Assembly: GCA_964393275.1 (NCBI GenBank)
Contig: CAYMTA010000004.1
Location: 62,001 to 126,000 of the forward strand
DNA length: 64,000 nt
From: SLRI01 sp964393275
Lineage (GTDB): Bacteria; Pseudomonadota; Alphaproteobacteria; Geminicoccales; Geminicoccaceae
Reading direction: 5' to 3'
In this document: piece after piece, positions 47,715 to 56,607 of the stretch
Position numbering within the stretch: position 1 is the stretch's first letter
Layout of the letters: each line of letters opens with the position of its first letter
Notes under the pieces: generated by a model
Seen by the model: the letters and a program-made list of their open reading frames with translations, nothing else
What the model was told of the DNA's origin: nothing
The model's database searches: none
Translations under genes and position numbers: made by a program

Positions 47715-49097
47715 ATGTCCGATCTCGACGCCGTCCTCGCCCGGATCGACGAGGATCTCGAGCCGGCGCTCGAGCGCCTGTTCACGCTCCTGCGCATCAA
47801 GTCGATCTCGACCGATTCCGCCTACGCCGCCGAATGCCGGGCCTGCGCCGACTGGCATGTCGCGGATCTGCGGAGCATCGGCTTCGAGGCGCGGGCCGAG
47901 GCGACACCCGGCCACCCCATCGTCGTCGCCCATGACCGCGGCACCGGCGGCCCCTCGGCCCTCTTCTACGGCCATTACGACGTCCAGCCGGTCGATCCGC
48001 TCGAGCTCTGGGAGCACGACCCGTTCGCGCCCTTCATCCAGACCCGCGCCGACGGCACCCGCGCCATCCGGGCCCGCGGCGCCTCGGACGACAAGGGTCA
48101 GGTGATGACCTTCGTCGAGGCCTGCCGGGCCTGGAAGCACGTCACCGGCCGGCTGCCCATCGGCCTTTCGGTGCTGATCGAGGGCGAGGAGGAATCCGGC
48201 GGCGTCAACCTCCCCCCCTTCCTCGAGACGCACAAGGACGAGCTTCTGGCCGATATCGGGCTGATCTGCGACACCAGCATGTGGGACCGCGAGACGCCCG
48301 CCATCAACACCATGCTGCGCGGCCTCTGCGGCGAGGAGATCGTCATCACCGCCGCCGACCGCGATCTGCATTCGGGCTTCTACGGCTCGGCCGCGGCCAA
48401 CCCCAACCATGTGCTCGCCCGCATCATCGCCGATCTCCGCGATGCCTCGGGCGCCGTCACCATCCCCGGCTTCTACGACGGCGTGCCGGAGCTGCCCGAA
48501 GCGCTCCGCCGGGACTGGGAGGGGCTGAGCTTCGATCCGGCCGCCTTCCTCGGCGCCATCGGCCTCTCGGTGCCGGCCGGCGAAGCGGGCCGCTCGGTGC
48601 TGGAGATGACCTGGTCGCGGCCGACCTGCGAGGTCAACGGCATGGGCGGCGGCTACCAGGGCGAGGGCTTCAAGACGGTGATCCCGTCCAGGGCCTCGGC
48701 CAAGATCTCGTTCCGCCTCGTCTTCGACCAGGACCCGCACAAGATCCGCGAGGCCTTCCGGGCCTTCGTGCGCGAGCGCCTGCCGGCCGACTGCAAGGTC
48801 GAGTTCAAGGAGCACGGCTCCGGCCGCGCCATCCGCTTTCCGATCGACGATCCGGCGTTCGGCCGGACCAGGCAGGCGCTCGGCGACGAATGGGGCAGGC
48901 CGGCGGTCTTCATCGGCGGCGGCGGCTCGATCCCGATCACCGCCGAGCTCAAGAAGAAGCTCGGCATGGACGTCGTGCTCGCCGGCTTCGCGCTCAACGA
49001 CGACCGCATCCACAGCCCGAACGAGAAGTACGAGCTCTCGAGCTTCCACAAGGGTATCCGCTCCTGGGCGCGCATCCTCCACGCCCTCGCCGGCTGA
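47715..49097 (+). CDS. M20 family metallopeptidase
   Basis: This 460-aa di-zinc peptidase of the ArgE/DapE/carnosinase group has metal ligands in YGHYDVQP, RGASDDKG, EGEEESGG, LICDTSMW and RIHSPNEKYEL, all intact. A dimerisation domain sits between (about 200-355). The ATG at 47715 follows GGAG by 8 bases. It probably cleaves dipeptides or acyl-amino acids brought in by the AbgT-like carrier. Confidence 0.9.
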   Translation: MSDLDAVLARIDEDLEPALERLFTLLRIKSISTDSAYAAECRACADWHVADLRSIGFEARAEATPGHPIVVAHDRGTGGPSALFYGHYDVQPVDPLELWEHDPFAPFIQTRADGTRAIRARGASDDKGQVMTFVEACRAWKHVTGRLPIGLSVLIEGEEESGGVNLPPFLETHKDELLADIGLICDTSMWDRETPAINTMLRGLCGEEIVITAADRDLHSGFYGSAAANPNHVLARIIADLRDASGAVTIPGFYDGVPELPEALRRDWEGLSFDPAAFLGAIGLSVPAGEAGRSVLEMTWSRPTCEVNGMGGGYQGEGFKTVIPSRASAKISFRLVFDQDPHKIREAFRAFVRERLPADCKVEFKEHGSGRAIRFPIDDPAFGRTRQALGDEWGRPAVFIGGGGSIPITAELKKKLGMDVVLAGFALNDDRIHSPNEKYELSSFHKGIRSWARILHALAG

Positions 49098-49140
49098 AGC
49101 TGGCCAGCCGCATCACCTTCGAACCAGCCGGCTGGAGCCG

Positions 49141-50973
49141 ATGACCCTGGATCTCGCCCTCGTCCTCGGCCTGCTCGCGGCCGCCATCCTCATGTTCGTG
49201 CTCAACCGGCCGCGCATGGACGTGGTCGCGCTGATCATGATGGCGGCCCTGCCGCTGACCGGTGTCCTGACCATCGGCGAGGCCATCGCCGGCTTCGCCG
49301 ACAGCAATATCGTGCTGATCGCCGTGCTCTTCGTGCTCGGCGAGAGCCTGGTCCGGACCGGTGTCGCGCGGCGGCTCGGCGACTGGATCAACGCCAGGGC
49401 CGGCGGCAGCGAGATCCGGCTGCTGGTGCTCCTGATGGCGGCGGTCGCCGGGCTCGGCTCGATGATGAGCTCGACCGCCGTGGTCGCCATCTTCATCCCG
49501 GTGGTCATCCGCATCTGCAAGAGCACCGGCACCGCCCCCGGCCGGCTGATGATGCCGATGAGCGCTGCGGCCCTGGTCAGCGGCATGCTGACCCTGGTCG
49601 CCACCGCCCCCAACCTCGTGGTCAACGCCGAGCTGGTCCGCCAGGGCTTCGAGGGCTTCGGCTTCTTCAGCGTCACGATCTTCGGGCTGCCGGTCCTGGT
49701 AGTCGCGGTCGGCTACATGATCCTGACCCGCGGCTGGCTGCCGGCGACGGTCAGGGAATCGACGAGCCAGCGGCGCCGGCCGACCTTTCGCGAGTTCGCC
49801 GAAAGATACCAGCTCGGCGGCCGCGAGCACCGCGTCCGCGTCAGGCCCGATTCGCCGCTCGCCGGCAAGCGCCTCGAGGAGATCGAGCTGCGGACCACCG
49901 GCATCAACCTGATCGCCCTCGAGCGACCGGGCCGGCGGCGGCCGGACATCATCCGCCCCGACGCCCGCACCGAGCTCTGCGCCGGCGACATCCTCCTCCT
50001 CGACGTCCGCACCTCCGCCACCGAGACGGCGAAGCTGAAGGAGCGCTACGGCGTCGAGACCCTGAACCTCGGCGGTGCCGGCGTCTATTTCAGCGACCGC
50101 GCCCAGGATCTCGGCATGGTCGAGGCCATCATCCCGGCCGAATCGCAGCTGCTCGGGCTGACCGTGCTCGAGGCCCGGATGCGCACCCGATCCGGCCTCA
50201 CCGTGATCGGCCTGCGCCGCGGCCAGAAGGTGATCACCGAGAACCTGCTCGAGGAGAAGCTGGAGATCGGCGACACGCTCCTGGTCACCGGCTTCTGGAA
50301 GGACATCCGGAGCTTTCAGCAGCGCAGCCACGATGTCGTCATGCTCGACATGCCGGCCGAGCTCGACGAGATCCTGCCGGCCGCCGACAAGGCGCCGCAG
50401 GCGCTCGCCATCCTGGCGCTGGTCGTGGCCCTCATGGTTCTCGAGGTCGTGCCGAACGTCCACGCCGTGCTGCTCGGCTGCCTCTTGCTCGGCCTCTTTC
50501 GCTGCGTCGACATGGCCAGCGCCTACCGCTCGATCAACTGGCAGAGCCTCGTGCTCATCGTCGGCATGATGCCGTTCTCGCTCGCCCTGCAGCGCACCGG
50601 CGGCGTCGACCTCGCCGCCAACGGCCTCCTGGCGCTGGTCGGCGAGGGCTCGCCGCGCTTCGTGATCGGCCTGATCTTCCTCATCACCGCCGTGCTCGGC
50701 ATGTTCATCTCGAACACCGCCACCGCCATCCTGATGGCGCCGGTGGCCCTCGCCGTCGCCGTCGATCTCGGCGCCTCGCCCTACCCCTTCGCCATGACCG
50801 TGGCCCTCGCCGCGTCGACGGCTTTCATGACCCCGGTCTCGTCTCCGGTGAACACCCTGGTCGTCGGCCCCGGCAACTACGTCTTCGCCGATTTCGTCAA
50901 GCTCGGCGTGCCGCTCTCGATCCTCGTGATGATCGTCTGCGTCATCCTGGTGCCGATCGTCCTGCCGCTGTAG
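49141..50973 (+). CDS. SLC13/DASS family permease with paired TrkA-C domains
   Basis: This 610-aa anion permease has N-terminal TM helices including SSTAVVAIFIPVVIRI, two cytoplasmic TrkA-C domains (about 228-310 and 320-390), then C-terminal helices with ISNTATAILMAPVALAV and TPVSSPVNTLVVGPGNY, the duplicated SNT/SST-type substrate motifs. Likely substrates are sulfate or dicarboxylates coupled to Na+ or H+. It is the last core-like gene before the CBASS islet. Confidence 0.9.
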   Translation: MTLDLALVLGLLAAAILMFVLNRPRMDVVALIMMAALPLTGVLTIGEAIAGFADSNIVLIAVLFVLGESLVRTGVARRLGDWINARAGGSEIRLLVLLMAAVAGLGSMMSSTAVVAIFIPVVIRICKSTGTAPGRLMMPMSAAALVSGMLTLVATAPNLVVNAELVRQGFEGFGFFSVTIFGLPVLVVAVGYMILTRGWLPATVRESTSQRRRPTFREFAERYQLGGREHRVRVRPDSPLAGKRLEEIELRTTGINLIALERPGRRRPDIIRPDARTELCAGDILLLDVRTSATETAKLKERYGVETLNLGGAGVYFSDRAQDLGMVEAIIPAESQLLGLTVLEARMRTRSGLTVIGLRRGQKVITENLLEEKLEIGDTLLVTGFWKDIRSFQQRSHDVVMLDMPAELDEILPAADKAPQALAILALVVALMVLEVVPNVHAVLLGCLLLGLFRCVDMASAYRSINWQSLVLIVGMMPFSLALQRTGGVDLAANGLLALVGEGSPRFVIGLIFLITAVLGMFISNTATAILMAPVALAVAVDLGASPYPFAMTVALAASTAFMTPVSSPVNTLVVGPGNYVFADFVKLGVPLSILVMIVCVILVPIVLPL

Positions 50974-51214
50974 AGCACATTTGATCATTCGGAGGTATGT
51001 CCTGTCATATGAATGTAGTTACGGCACACCTCAGGTGTGAGCCTCGGGGTCTCGACGGCGATGGCGCACCAGAAATTGAAGCGTTCTATCCAAATTGCCC
51101 GGGACAGCGCGGCGCACGGACAACCGGCAGAAGCTGCCCAGGGAGAGGCAAAAAAACAGCATGTAGTGGCTAAAGGCCTCTTTAATCACTAGAACTGGAC
51201 ACCATCTCTGTGAA
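50974..51214. other. AT-richer intergenic boundary before the CBASS-like genes
   Basis: Composition shifts sharply after 50973. TTGATC and a CATATGA block about 18 bp apart near 50990-51018 could serve as a promoter, but the match is weak. An antisense open frame here has no recognisable sequence. No attachment-site repeat was found. Confidence 0.4.
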
Positions 51215-52168
51215 ATGACCACGCTCACCGGTTCTTCGCTTGGCTTGTCGTTAGTACAGTCGGTCGGTCCTGCGGGCAGGTGGGCCCATGTGCGCCCGCG
51301 GTTCGAGCGGCTCCTGGAAAACCTGAAGATCACGGCCGACCAAGGGCATGACGGAGAAAAGAAGCACAAGGGAGTTGTCGGCGCACTGAACCGTGCCTAC
51401 TACGGCAACAGCCATGCAACGGCCAACAGAATACTGGTCGGATCTTGGGGCAAGGCTACCCGTGTCCGGCCACCGAGAGATATCGACCTCCTCTTCATTC
51501 CGCCGATCGATGTATTTTGTCAGTTTGATCAGCGGATTGGAAATAAACAATCTCAGCTCCTGCAAGATATCGCTGCGGCGCTGCGCGACACTTATCCGCA
51601 AACTGTGATCCGCGGTGACGGCCAAGTTGTCGTAATCGGATTCAATTCGTATCGAATTGAGGTCGCACCAGCATTTCACTATCAGCCGGGCGGCTTTCTG
51701 ATCTGCGACACGAACAACGGCGGACGCTGGAAACCCGCTGATCCAGAAGGCGAGATCGCAGCGCTTGACGCCGCCGACCGGCAGCACAACGGTAATGTCC
51801 GCAAGCTCACGCGAATTCTGAAGCAGTGGCAGCGGCATTGCGACGTCCCCATCAAGTCTTTTCACCTAGAAGCTTTGGTGAAAGAGATGCTTCCGACCAC
51901 GAACTACGGTGGGAGAGACGAATTCTGGTTCGATTGGCTGGTGCGCGATGCCTTTGCGCACATGATCAGTCGGGCGAATGGGTTGTTCCTTATGCCGGGA
52001 TGTGCGTCCGAATGGATCTGGCTCGGCGACAACTGGTTGAGCAAGGCGCAAACTGCTTATAGCCGGGCGCTCACGGCCTGTACCTACGAGTACGACAATT
52101 ACGAAGTTTTGGCGGGCAACGAGTGGCAGAAAATCTTCGGCACAATGGTCCCTCTGACGACGGGCTGA
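51215..52168 (+). CDS. CBASS cyclic-oligonucleotide synthase (SMODS-type CD-NTase)
   Basis: This 317-aa nucleotidyltransferase carries the CD-NTase active site: LVGSWGKATRVRPPRDIDLL (GS motif near residue 75 and D-x-D at about 88-90), a third acid in YRIEVAPAF, and the SMODS-type follow-on FLICDTNNGGRWKPADP. An OAS-like helical domain follows; no AGS-C extension is seen. In CBASS, phage infection triggers such enzymes to make a cyclic di- or trinucleotide that activates an effector. The membrane protein gene next to it overlaps by 46 bp and is the likely effector. Codon use is AT-richer than its neighbours, indicating transfer. Confidence 0.85.
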   Translation: MTTLTGSSLGLSLVQSVGPAGRWAHVRPRFERLLENLKITADQGHDGEKKHKGVVGALNRAYYGNSHATANRILVGSWGKATRVRPPRDIDLLFIPPIDVFCQFDQRIGNKQSQLLQDIAAALRDTYPQTVIRGDGQVVVIGFNSYRIEVAPAFHYQPGGFLICDTNNGGRWKPADPEGEIAALDAADRQHNGNVRKLTRILKQWQRHCDVPIKSFHLEALVKEMLPTTNYGGRDEFWFDWLVRDAFAHMISRANGLFLMPGCASEWIWLGDNWLSKAQTAYSRALTACTYEYDNYEVLAGNEWQKIFGTMVPLTTG

Positions 52169-52662
52169 ACGCCGCCCGGACGGCACTGATCGCTGAGTGC
52201 GAGCGTGAAGAGGAAAGTTGTCTCTATACATCTACGTCATTTTTCATTTGGCTACGGATGCTGAAAATGACGCGGGCCCTCCTGTGGGCAGGCGGCGCGA
52301 TTGGAAGCATCGTTTCGGCCGCGAGCATCCTCGGCGGTGATCCAAAATTTCCCATCCTGATGGCTGGGCTTGCCCTAGCTGGCGTCCTAATGCCCGGCCT
52401 CATCAGGGCCGTGCGACTGGACGCAACCATCAAGCACTACTCTACAGCCGCTGCGACATTCAAGAACTTGCAAGGCGAGTTTCGCCGCGCAGCGAATGTC
52501 TGGTCGAACAAGCCCCTCCCAGAATTCGAGGCTGAAGCGCGAAGGGCCTTCAAGTCTATGAATGAAGCGCGGAAACCGTCGCTCACGCCGCCGGAGTGGT
52601 GCTTCCGCTTGGCGCAAAAAAAGGTTCAGAGCGGCGACTACGACAAAGACGACGCATTCTGA
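52123..52662 (+). CDS. SLATT-domain two-TM effector of the CBASS-like module
   Basis: This 179-aa protein has a short Glu-rich helix (AECEREEESCLYTSTSFF), two TM helices (about 51-70 and 76-94), then a charged helical tail (AATFKNLQGEFRRAANVW, SLTPPEWCFRLAQKKVQSG). This is the SLATT pattern of SMODS-associated 2TM effectors thought to permeabilise the inner membrane when the cyclic nucleotide is made. The GTG at 52123 overlaps the synthase gene by 46 bp; no ATG lies upstream of the TM region. The effector role is inferred from pairing and topology. Confidence 0.78.
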   Translation: MAENLRHNGPSDDGLNAARTALIAECEREEESCLYTSTSFFIWLRMLKMTRALLWAGGAIGSIVSAASILGGDPKFPILMAGLALAGVLMPGLIRAVRLDATIKHYSTAAATFKNLQGEFRRAANVWSNKPLPEFEAEARRAFKSMNEARKPSLTPPEWCFRLAQKKVQSGDYDKDDAF

Positions 52663-52710
52663 TCAAACTACCTCTTCATAACCCTCAGGCTGGTGGCCAA
52701 CGGCCGCTGT

Positions 52711-53360
52711 AAGTATCCCCCGGCAAAGCCGGGGGCTTTAATGAGGAGCCGCTCGAAGCGGCGCGCCGGATCGCTTCGCGGCTCCGGTTGACGCGCCGCC
52801 TGAAGGCGGCTCCTGCCGGGTTATCGCCAGAGGCCCATCTGCTCGAGGCGCGTATCCTCCTTTTCTTGGTTTCGGATGTAATCGCGAATCACCGCCTCGT
52901 CGCGACCGATCGTGCTGACGAGATACCCGCGCGCCCAGAAGTGCTGGCCGACGAAATTGCGCTTCCGCTCCCCGTAGACCCGAGCCAGATGGATCGCACT
53001 CTTGCCCGTGATGTAGCCGACGACTTGCGACACTGCATGCTTGGGTGGAATGGCGATCATCATATGCACATGATCCGGCATCAAGTGCCCTTCGAGAATC
53101 TCGCTGTCCTTCTGCACAGCGAGCTGCCGAAACACCTCGCCCAAGTGCGGTCGCAGCTCGGCATAGAGCGTCTTCCGTCGGCATTTCAGAATGAAAACAA
53201 TGTGGTATTTGCAGTCCCAGGCACTGTGGCTTAGGCTCCGGTAGGCGTCCATCGTTGGCGTTCCATTCGCGTGCGTGGTTGCTCACGAACGGAGCCCGGC
53301 GATGGACTGCCGTAACCGTCAAACTTCGACTGCCTCCCCGGCAAAGCCGGGGGGTCTCCC
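52711..53360 (-). mobile_element. IS200-type insertion sequence (IS200/IS605 family)
   Basis: A single Y1 transposase gene is bracketed by near-identical hairpins: CCCCCGGC-AAA-GCCGGGGG at 52717-52735 and CCCCGGC-AAA-GCCGGGG at 53336-53352. There are no terminal inverted repeats, as expected for the family, and no tnpB/accessory gene. It lies between the CBASS-like effector and the Ohr gene. Exact ends are approximate. Confidence 0.8.
52821..53252 (-). CDS. tnpA: IS200/IS605 family transposase
   Basis: This 143-aa Y1 HUH transposase moves single-stranded DNA. The HUH motif is in LMPDHVHMMIAIP and the catalytic Tyr in AVIRDYIRNQE; the N-terminal YHIVFILKCRRKTLY and FWARGYLVSTIG are family signatures. 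The reading frame is full length, so the element may be active. Confidence 0.92.
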   Translation of the reverse strand: MDAYRSLSHSAWDCKYHIVFILKCRRKTLYAELRPHLGEVFRQLAVQKDSEILEGHLMPDHVHMMIAIPPKHAVSQVVGYITGKSAIHLARVYGERKRNFVGQHFWARGYLVSTIGRDEAVIRDYIRNQEKEDTRLEQMGLWR

Positions 53361-53369
53361 GCTGACGCT

Positions 53370-53804
<435 letters not shown>

Positions 53805-53910
53805 GTCGTCTCTCCCTCGCATTCTCTGCGTCAGGCCTCTGCGGCCGTCGCGCCGCCGTCCATGGCGAGCGCTCCCCCGTCATATAGGCCGCCACCGGCG
53901 AGCCGCCCAC

Positions 53911-54402
53911 TCACGCGTCGACTTCCGGCACGCCGGGCGCCCGGCGGCCGATCCCGTGCATGGTGGCGCGGTGGAAGCTCCTGGTGCCGGCGGCGGTCAG
54001 GACGAGGAGCGCGATCCGCCAGCCCTCTTCCGTCCGCACGAAGCGATGATGGTAGCTGCCCCAGAGCTCCCCCTCCGGGCGGCCGTCGAGATAACGCTGC
54101 CAGGCGTAGAGGTAGCAGTCGCTCCGCGCCGCATCCGGCCCGTCGAACGTGATCTCGATGTTCGAGACGTGGTGGCTGGTCGCGGCGAAGAGCGTCTCGA
54201 GGCCCCTGGCCACCCCCTGCTCGATCGCCGGCCGACCGATCAGATCTGGAAATTCGGGCCCGTAGTCGATGCGCGCGTCGGCGGTGAACAGCGCCGCCAG
54301 CGCCCTCGGCCGGTTGCGGTCGAAATGCCAGCAATAGGCATGGATCAGGCTGGTGATCGCCTGGCGGTCCAAGAGCTCCAGCACTGCTTCATCGGCGTTC
54401 AT
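53911..54402 (-). CDS. NTF2-like (SnoaL-type) protein
   Basis: This 163-aa protein has the NTF2-like cone: LLDRQAITSLIHAYCWHFDR, ALFTADARIDYGP, TSHHVSNIEITFDG and YHHRFVRTEEGWRI. Members act as small polyketide cyclases, dehydratases or dioxygenase beta subunits. The ATG at 54402 (MNADEAVLELL) follows GGGGGAG. It is divergent from an SDR gene and may share its pathway. The substrate is unknown. Confidence 0.82.
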   Translation of the reverse strand: MNADEAVLELLDRQAITSLIHAYCWHFDRNRPRALAALFTADARIDYGPEFPDLIGRPAIEQGVARGLETLFAATSHHVSNIEITFDGPDAARSDCYLYAWQRYLDGRPEGELWGSYHHRFVRTEEGWRIALLVLTAAGTRSFHRATMHGIGRRAPGVPEVDA

Positions 54403-54481
54403 CCGCTCCCCCACGATCACCGTCTCGACAAGAGATCGCAGCTTGCGCACAACTGTTCGCGAAACGAAAGGGAGTGTCGCC

Positions 54482-55240
54482 ATGGGCATGCTCGACGGCA
54501 AGGTGGTGCTCTTGACCGGCGCCTCGAAGGGCATCGGGGCGGCGACGGCTGCCGTGCTCTTGCGCGAGGGTGCCTCGCTCGTCGCCCACTATGGCGGCGA
54601 CCGCGCCGGTGCCGAGGCAGCGACTGCGGGCGGCGACGCCCTCCTGGTCCAGGCCGACTTCGAGGAGCCCGCCGCCGTCGATCGGCTCTGGCGGGAAGCG
54701 CTCGCCTGGCGCGGCCGCGTCGACGTGCTGATCAACAATGCCGCTCTCATGCTGACCCACGCCGGCTTCGATGCCAGCCAGGAGGCGTGGGACGAGGCCT
54801 GGGCTGAAACGCTCGCCGTCAACGTCACCGCCCCCGCCCGCCTCACCCGCCACGCCGTCAATCATTTTCGCGAGGCCGGCGGCGGGGTGCTGGTCACCAT
54901 CTCGTCCTGGGCGGCCCAGCGCGGCAGCGGCGATCCCGCCCTCGCCGCCTATTCGGCGTCGAAGGCCGCGGTCAAGGCGATGACCCAGACCATCGCCCGC
55001 GGCTTCGCTCAAGACAACATCCTGGCCTACATCGTCGCCCCCGGCGTCGTCCGCACCCGCATGTCCGAGGACTTCGCCGCCATGCAGGGCGGCGAGGCCA
55101 GGGTCACCGCCACGCTCGCCATGGGCGAATGGGTGCCACCCGCCGACGTCGCCGAATGCACTGCCTTCCTCGCCAGCGGCCGCTGCCGCCACCTCAGCGG
55201 CGCCACGCTCGACGTCAATGGTGCGAGCTACATCCGCTGA
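54482..55240 (+). CDS. short-chain dehydrogenase/reductase
   Basis: This 252-aa classical SDR has the nucleotide loop TGASKGIGAAT, NNAA motif (LINNAALML), catalytic Ser in ISSW and YxxxK in AAYSASKAA. AAGGGAG lies 7 bases before the ATG. It probably oxidises an alcohol or reduces a ketone with NAD(P). Neighbouring NTF2-like gene is divergent. Confidence 0.92.
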   Translation: MGMLDGKVVLLTGASKGIGAATAAVLLREGASLVAHYGGDRAGAEAATAGGDALLVQADFEEPAAVDRLWREALAWRGRVDVLINNAALMLTHAGFDASQEAWDEAWAETLAVNVTAPARLTRHAVNHFREAGGGVLVTISSWAAQRGSGDPALAAYSASKAAVKAMTQTIARGFAQDNILAYIVAPGVVRTRMSEDFAAMQGGEARVTATLAMGEWVPPADVAECTAFLASGRCRHLSGATLDVNGASYIR

Positions 55241-55337
55241 GGCTTTCTCGTGGCGCTGCGGTATCTCCGCGCAGAGAAGGAACCAAAGCGGCCGCGAACA
55301 TCTAGAAAGTCACGGAGCAACAATCGCACGAGGACGT

Positions 55338-55481
55338 ATGATGCCGAAAAATGTCGACGAGACCATCATCAGCAAGACCGATGCCCGTCAGGGCGTGCGG
55401 AAAGGGATGAGCCGCGTGCTGATCATTTCCACGCTCGCCGCGATCGTCATCCTCGCCGCCCTCTTCCTCTATTTCACCTGA
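55338..55481 (+). CDS. 47-aa single-TM membrane peptide
   Basis: A small protein with a charged N-terminus (DETIISKTDARQGVRKG) and one C-terminal TM helix (VLIISTLAAIVILAALFLYF). GAGGA precedes the ATG by 6 bases; start ATG 55341 is also possible. The ARQG-plus-TM pattern recurs in small alphaproteobacterial proteins of unknown function. It ends 4 bp before the convergent oxidoreductase gene. Confidence 0.65.
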   Translation: MMPKNVDETIISKTDARQGVRKGMSRVLIISTLAAIVILAALFLYFT

Positions 55482-55485
55482 TCCC

Positions 55486-56607
55486 TCACTTTCGCCCGAT
55501 CGCCGCCCGCCGCTCGAGATACCAGTGATAGAGATGCGGCAGGACACCGTGGGCACCCTCCGCCTCCAGGGTCAGGGCGGCGTGGTAGGCCCAGGCCGGA
55601 TCGGCCAGATGCTCGCGGGCGATGGCGATCATGTCGGCGTTGCCTTCGGCCAAAATCGCCTCGGCCTGCCTCGCCTCGGTGATGAAGCCGACCGCCATGG
55701 TGGCGATGCCGGCACCCTCGCGCACCGCGGCCGCGAGCGGCACCTGGAAGCCCGGCCCCGGATGCACCGTGGCGAGGCTGACGCTGCCGCTGATCCCGCC
55801 CGACGAGCAGTCGATCAGGTCGATGCCGATGGCCTTCAGGCGGCGGGCCAGATCGATCGTGTCGGCGACGGCAAGCCCGCCCTCGACCCCGTCCTGGACC
55901 GAGGCCCGGTACCAGACCGGCAGATGCTCGGGCCAGATCTCGCGAATGATCCCGGCCACTTCCAGCGGCAGGCGCATGCGGCCTTCGAGCCCGCCGCCAT
56001 AGCCGTCGTCGCGCCGGTTGGTCAGCGGCGAGAGGAAGCTGTGCAGGAGATAGCCGTGGGCGCCGTGGATCTCGACCACCTCGAAGCCGGCCTCGAGCGC
56101 CCGCCGCGCCGCACTGGCGAAGTCCGCCTTGACCCGTGCTATGTCCGCCTCGTCCATGGCTTTGGGCGTGTGCCAGCCCTCGCGCACCGGCAGGGCGCTG
56201 GGGGCGATCGTCTGCCACGGCGCCTCGTCGGCCCCGAGCGGATGGGCGCCGTCCCAGGGCCGCGCCGTGCTCGCCTTGCGCCCGGCATGGCCGAGCTGGA
56301 TGCCCGGCACCGCGTCGTAGCGCTTGTAGGCGGCGGCGATCCGCTTCATGGGAGCGATCTGGCTGTCATCCCAGAGCCCCGTGCAGCCATGGGTGATCCG
56401 CCCGTCGGCCGAGACCCCGGTGGCCTCGACGATGCCGACCGCCACCCCGCCCATGGCGAAGCGGACATGATGGTCGTAGTGCCAGTCGGTCATGCGCCCG
56501 TCGATGGCTTGGTACTGGCACATCGGCGAGACGCAGACCCGGTTCTTGAAGGTCAGGCCGCGCTGGGTGAGGGGACGGAAGAGGTGGGGAACGCGAGCCT
56601 CGGTCAT
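55486..56607 (-). CDS. NADH:flavin oxidoreductase, old yellow enzyme family (YqjM-like)
   Basis: This 373-aa FMN TIM-barrel enzyme has the YqjM-type signatures VCVSPMCQYQAIDG (redox Cys), GIQLGHAGRKAS, EIHGAHGYLLHSFLSPLTN and RDDGYGG. It reduces activated C=C bonds with NAD(P)H. The ATG overlaps the TGA of the DapA-like gene (ATGA), so it is third in a catabolic operon. Confidence 0.93.
   Translation of the reverse strand: MTEARVPHLFRPLTQRGLTFKNRVCVSPMCQYQAIDGRMTDWHYDHHVRFAMGGVAVGIVEATGVSADGRITHGCTGLWDDSQIAPMKRIAAAYKRYDAVPGIQLGHAGRKASTARPWDGAHPLGADEAPWQTIAPSALPVREGWHTPKAMDEADIARVKADFASAARRALEAGFEVVEIHGAHGYLLHSFLSPLTNRRDDGYGGGLEGRMRLPLEVAGIIREIWPEHLPVWYRASVQDGVEGGLAVADTIDLARRLKAIGIDLIDCSSGGISGSVSLATVHPGPGFQVPLAAAVREGAGIATMAVGFITEARQAEAILAEGNADMIAIAREHLADPAWAYHAALTLEAEGAHGVLPHLYHWYLERRAAIGRK

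Noticed and set aside
51031..51369. 112-codon minus-strand frame at the CBASS boundary
   Set aside because: It overlaps the CD-NTase start in antisense and has no recognisable sequence.
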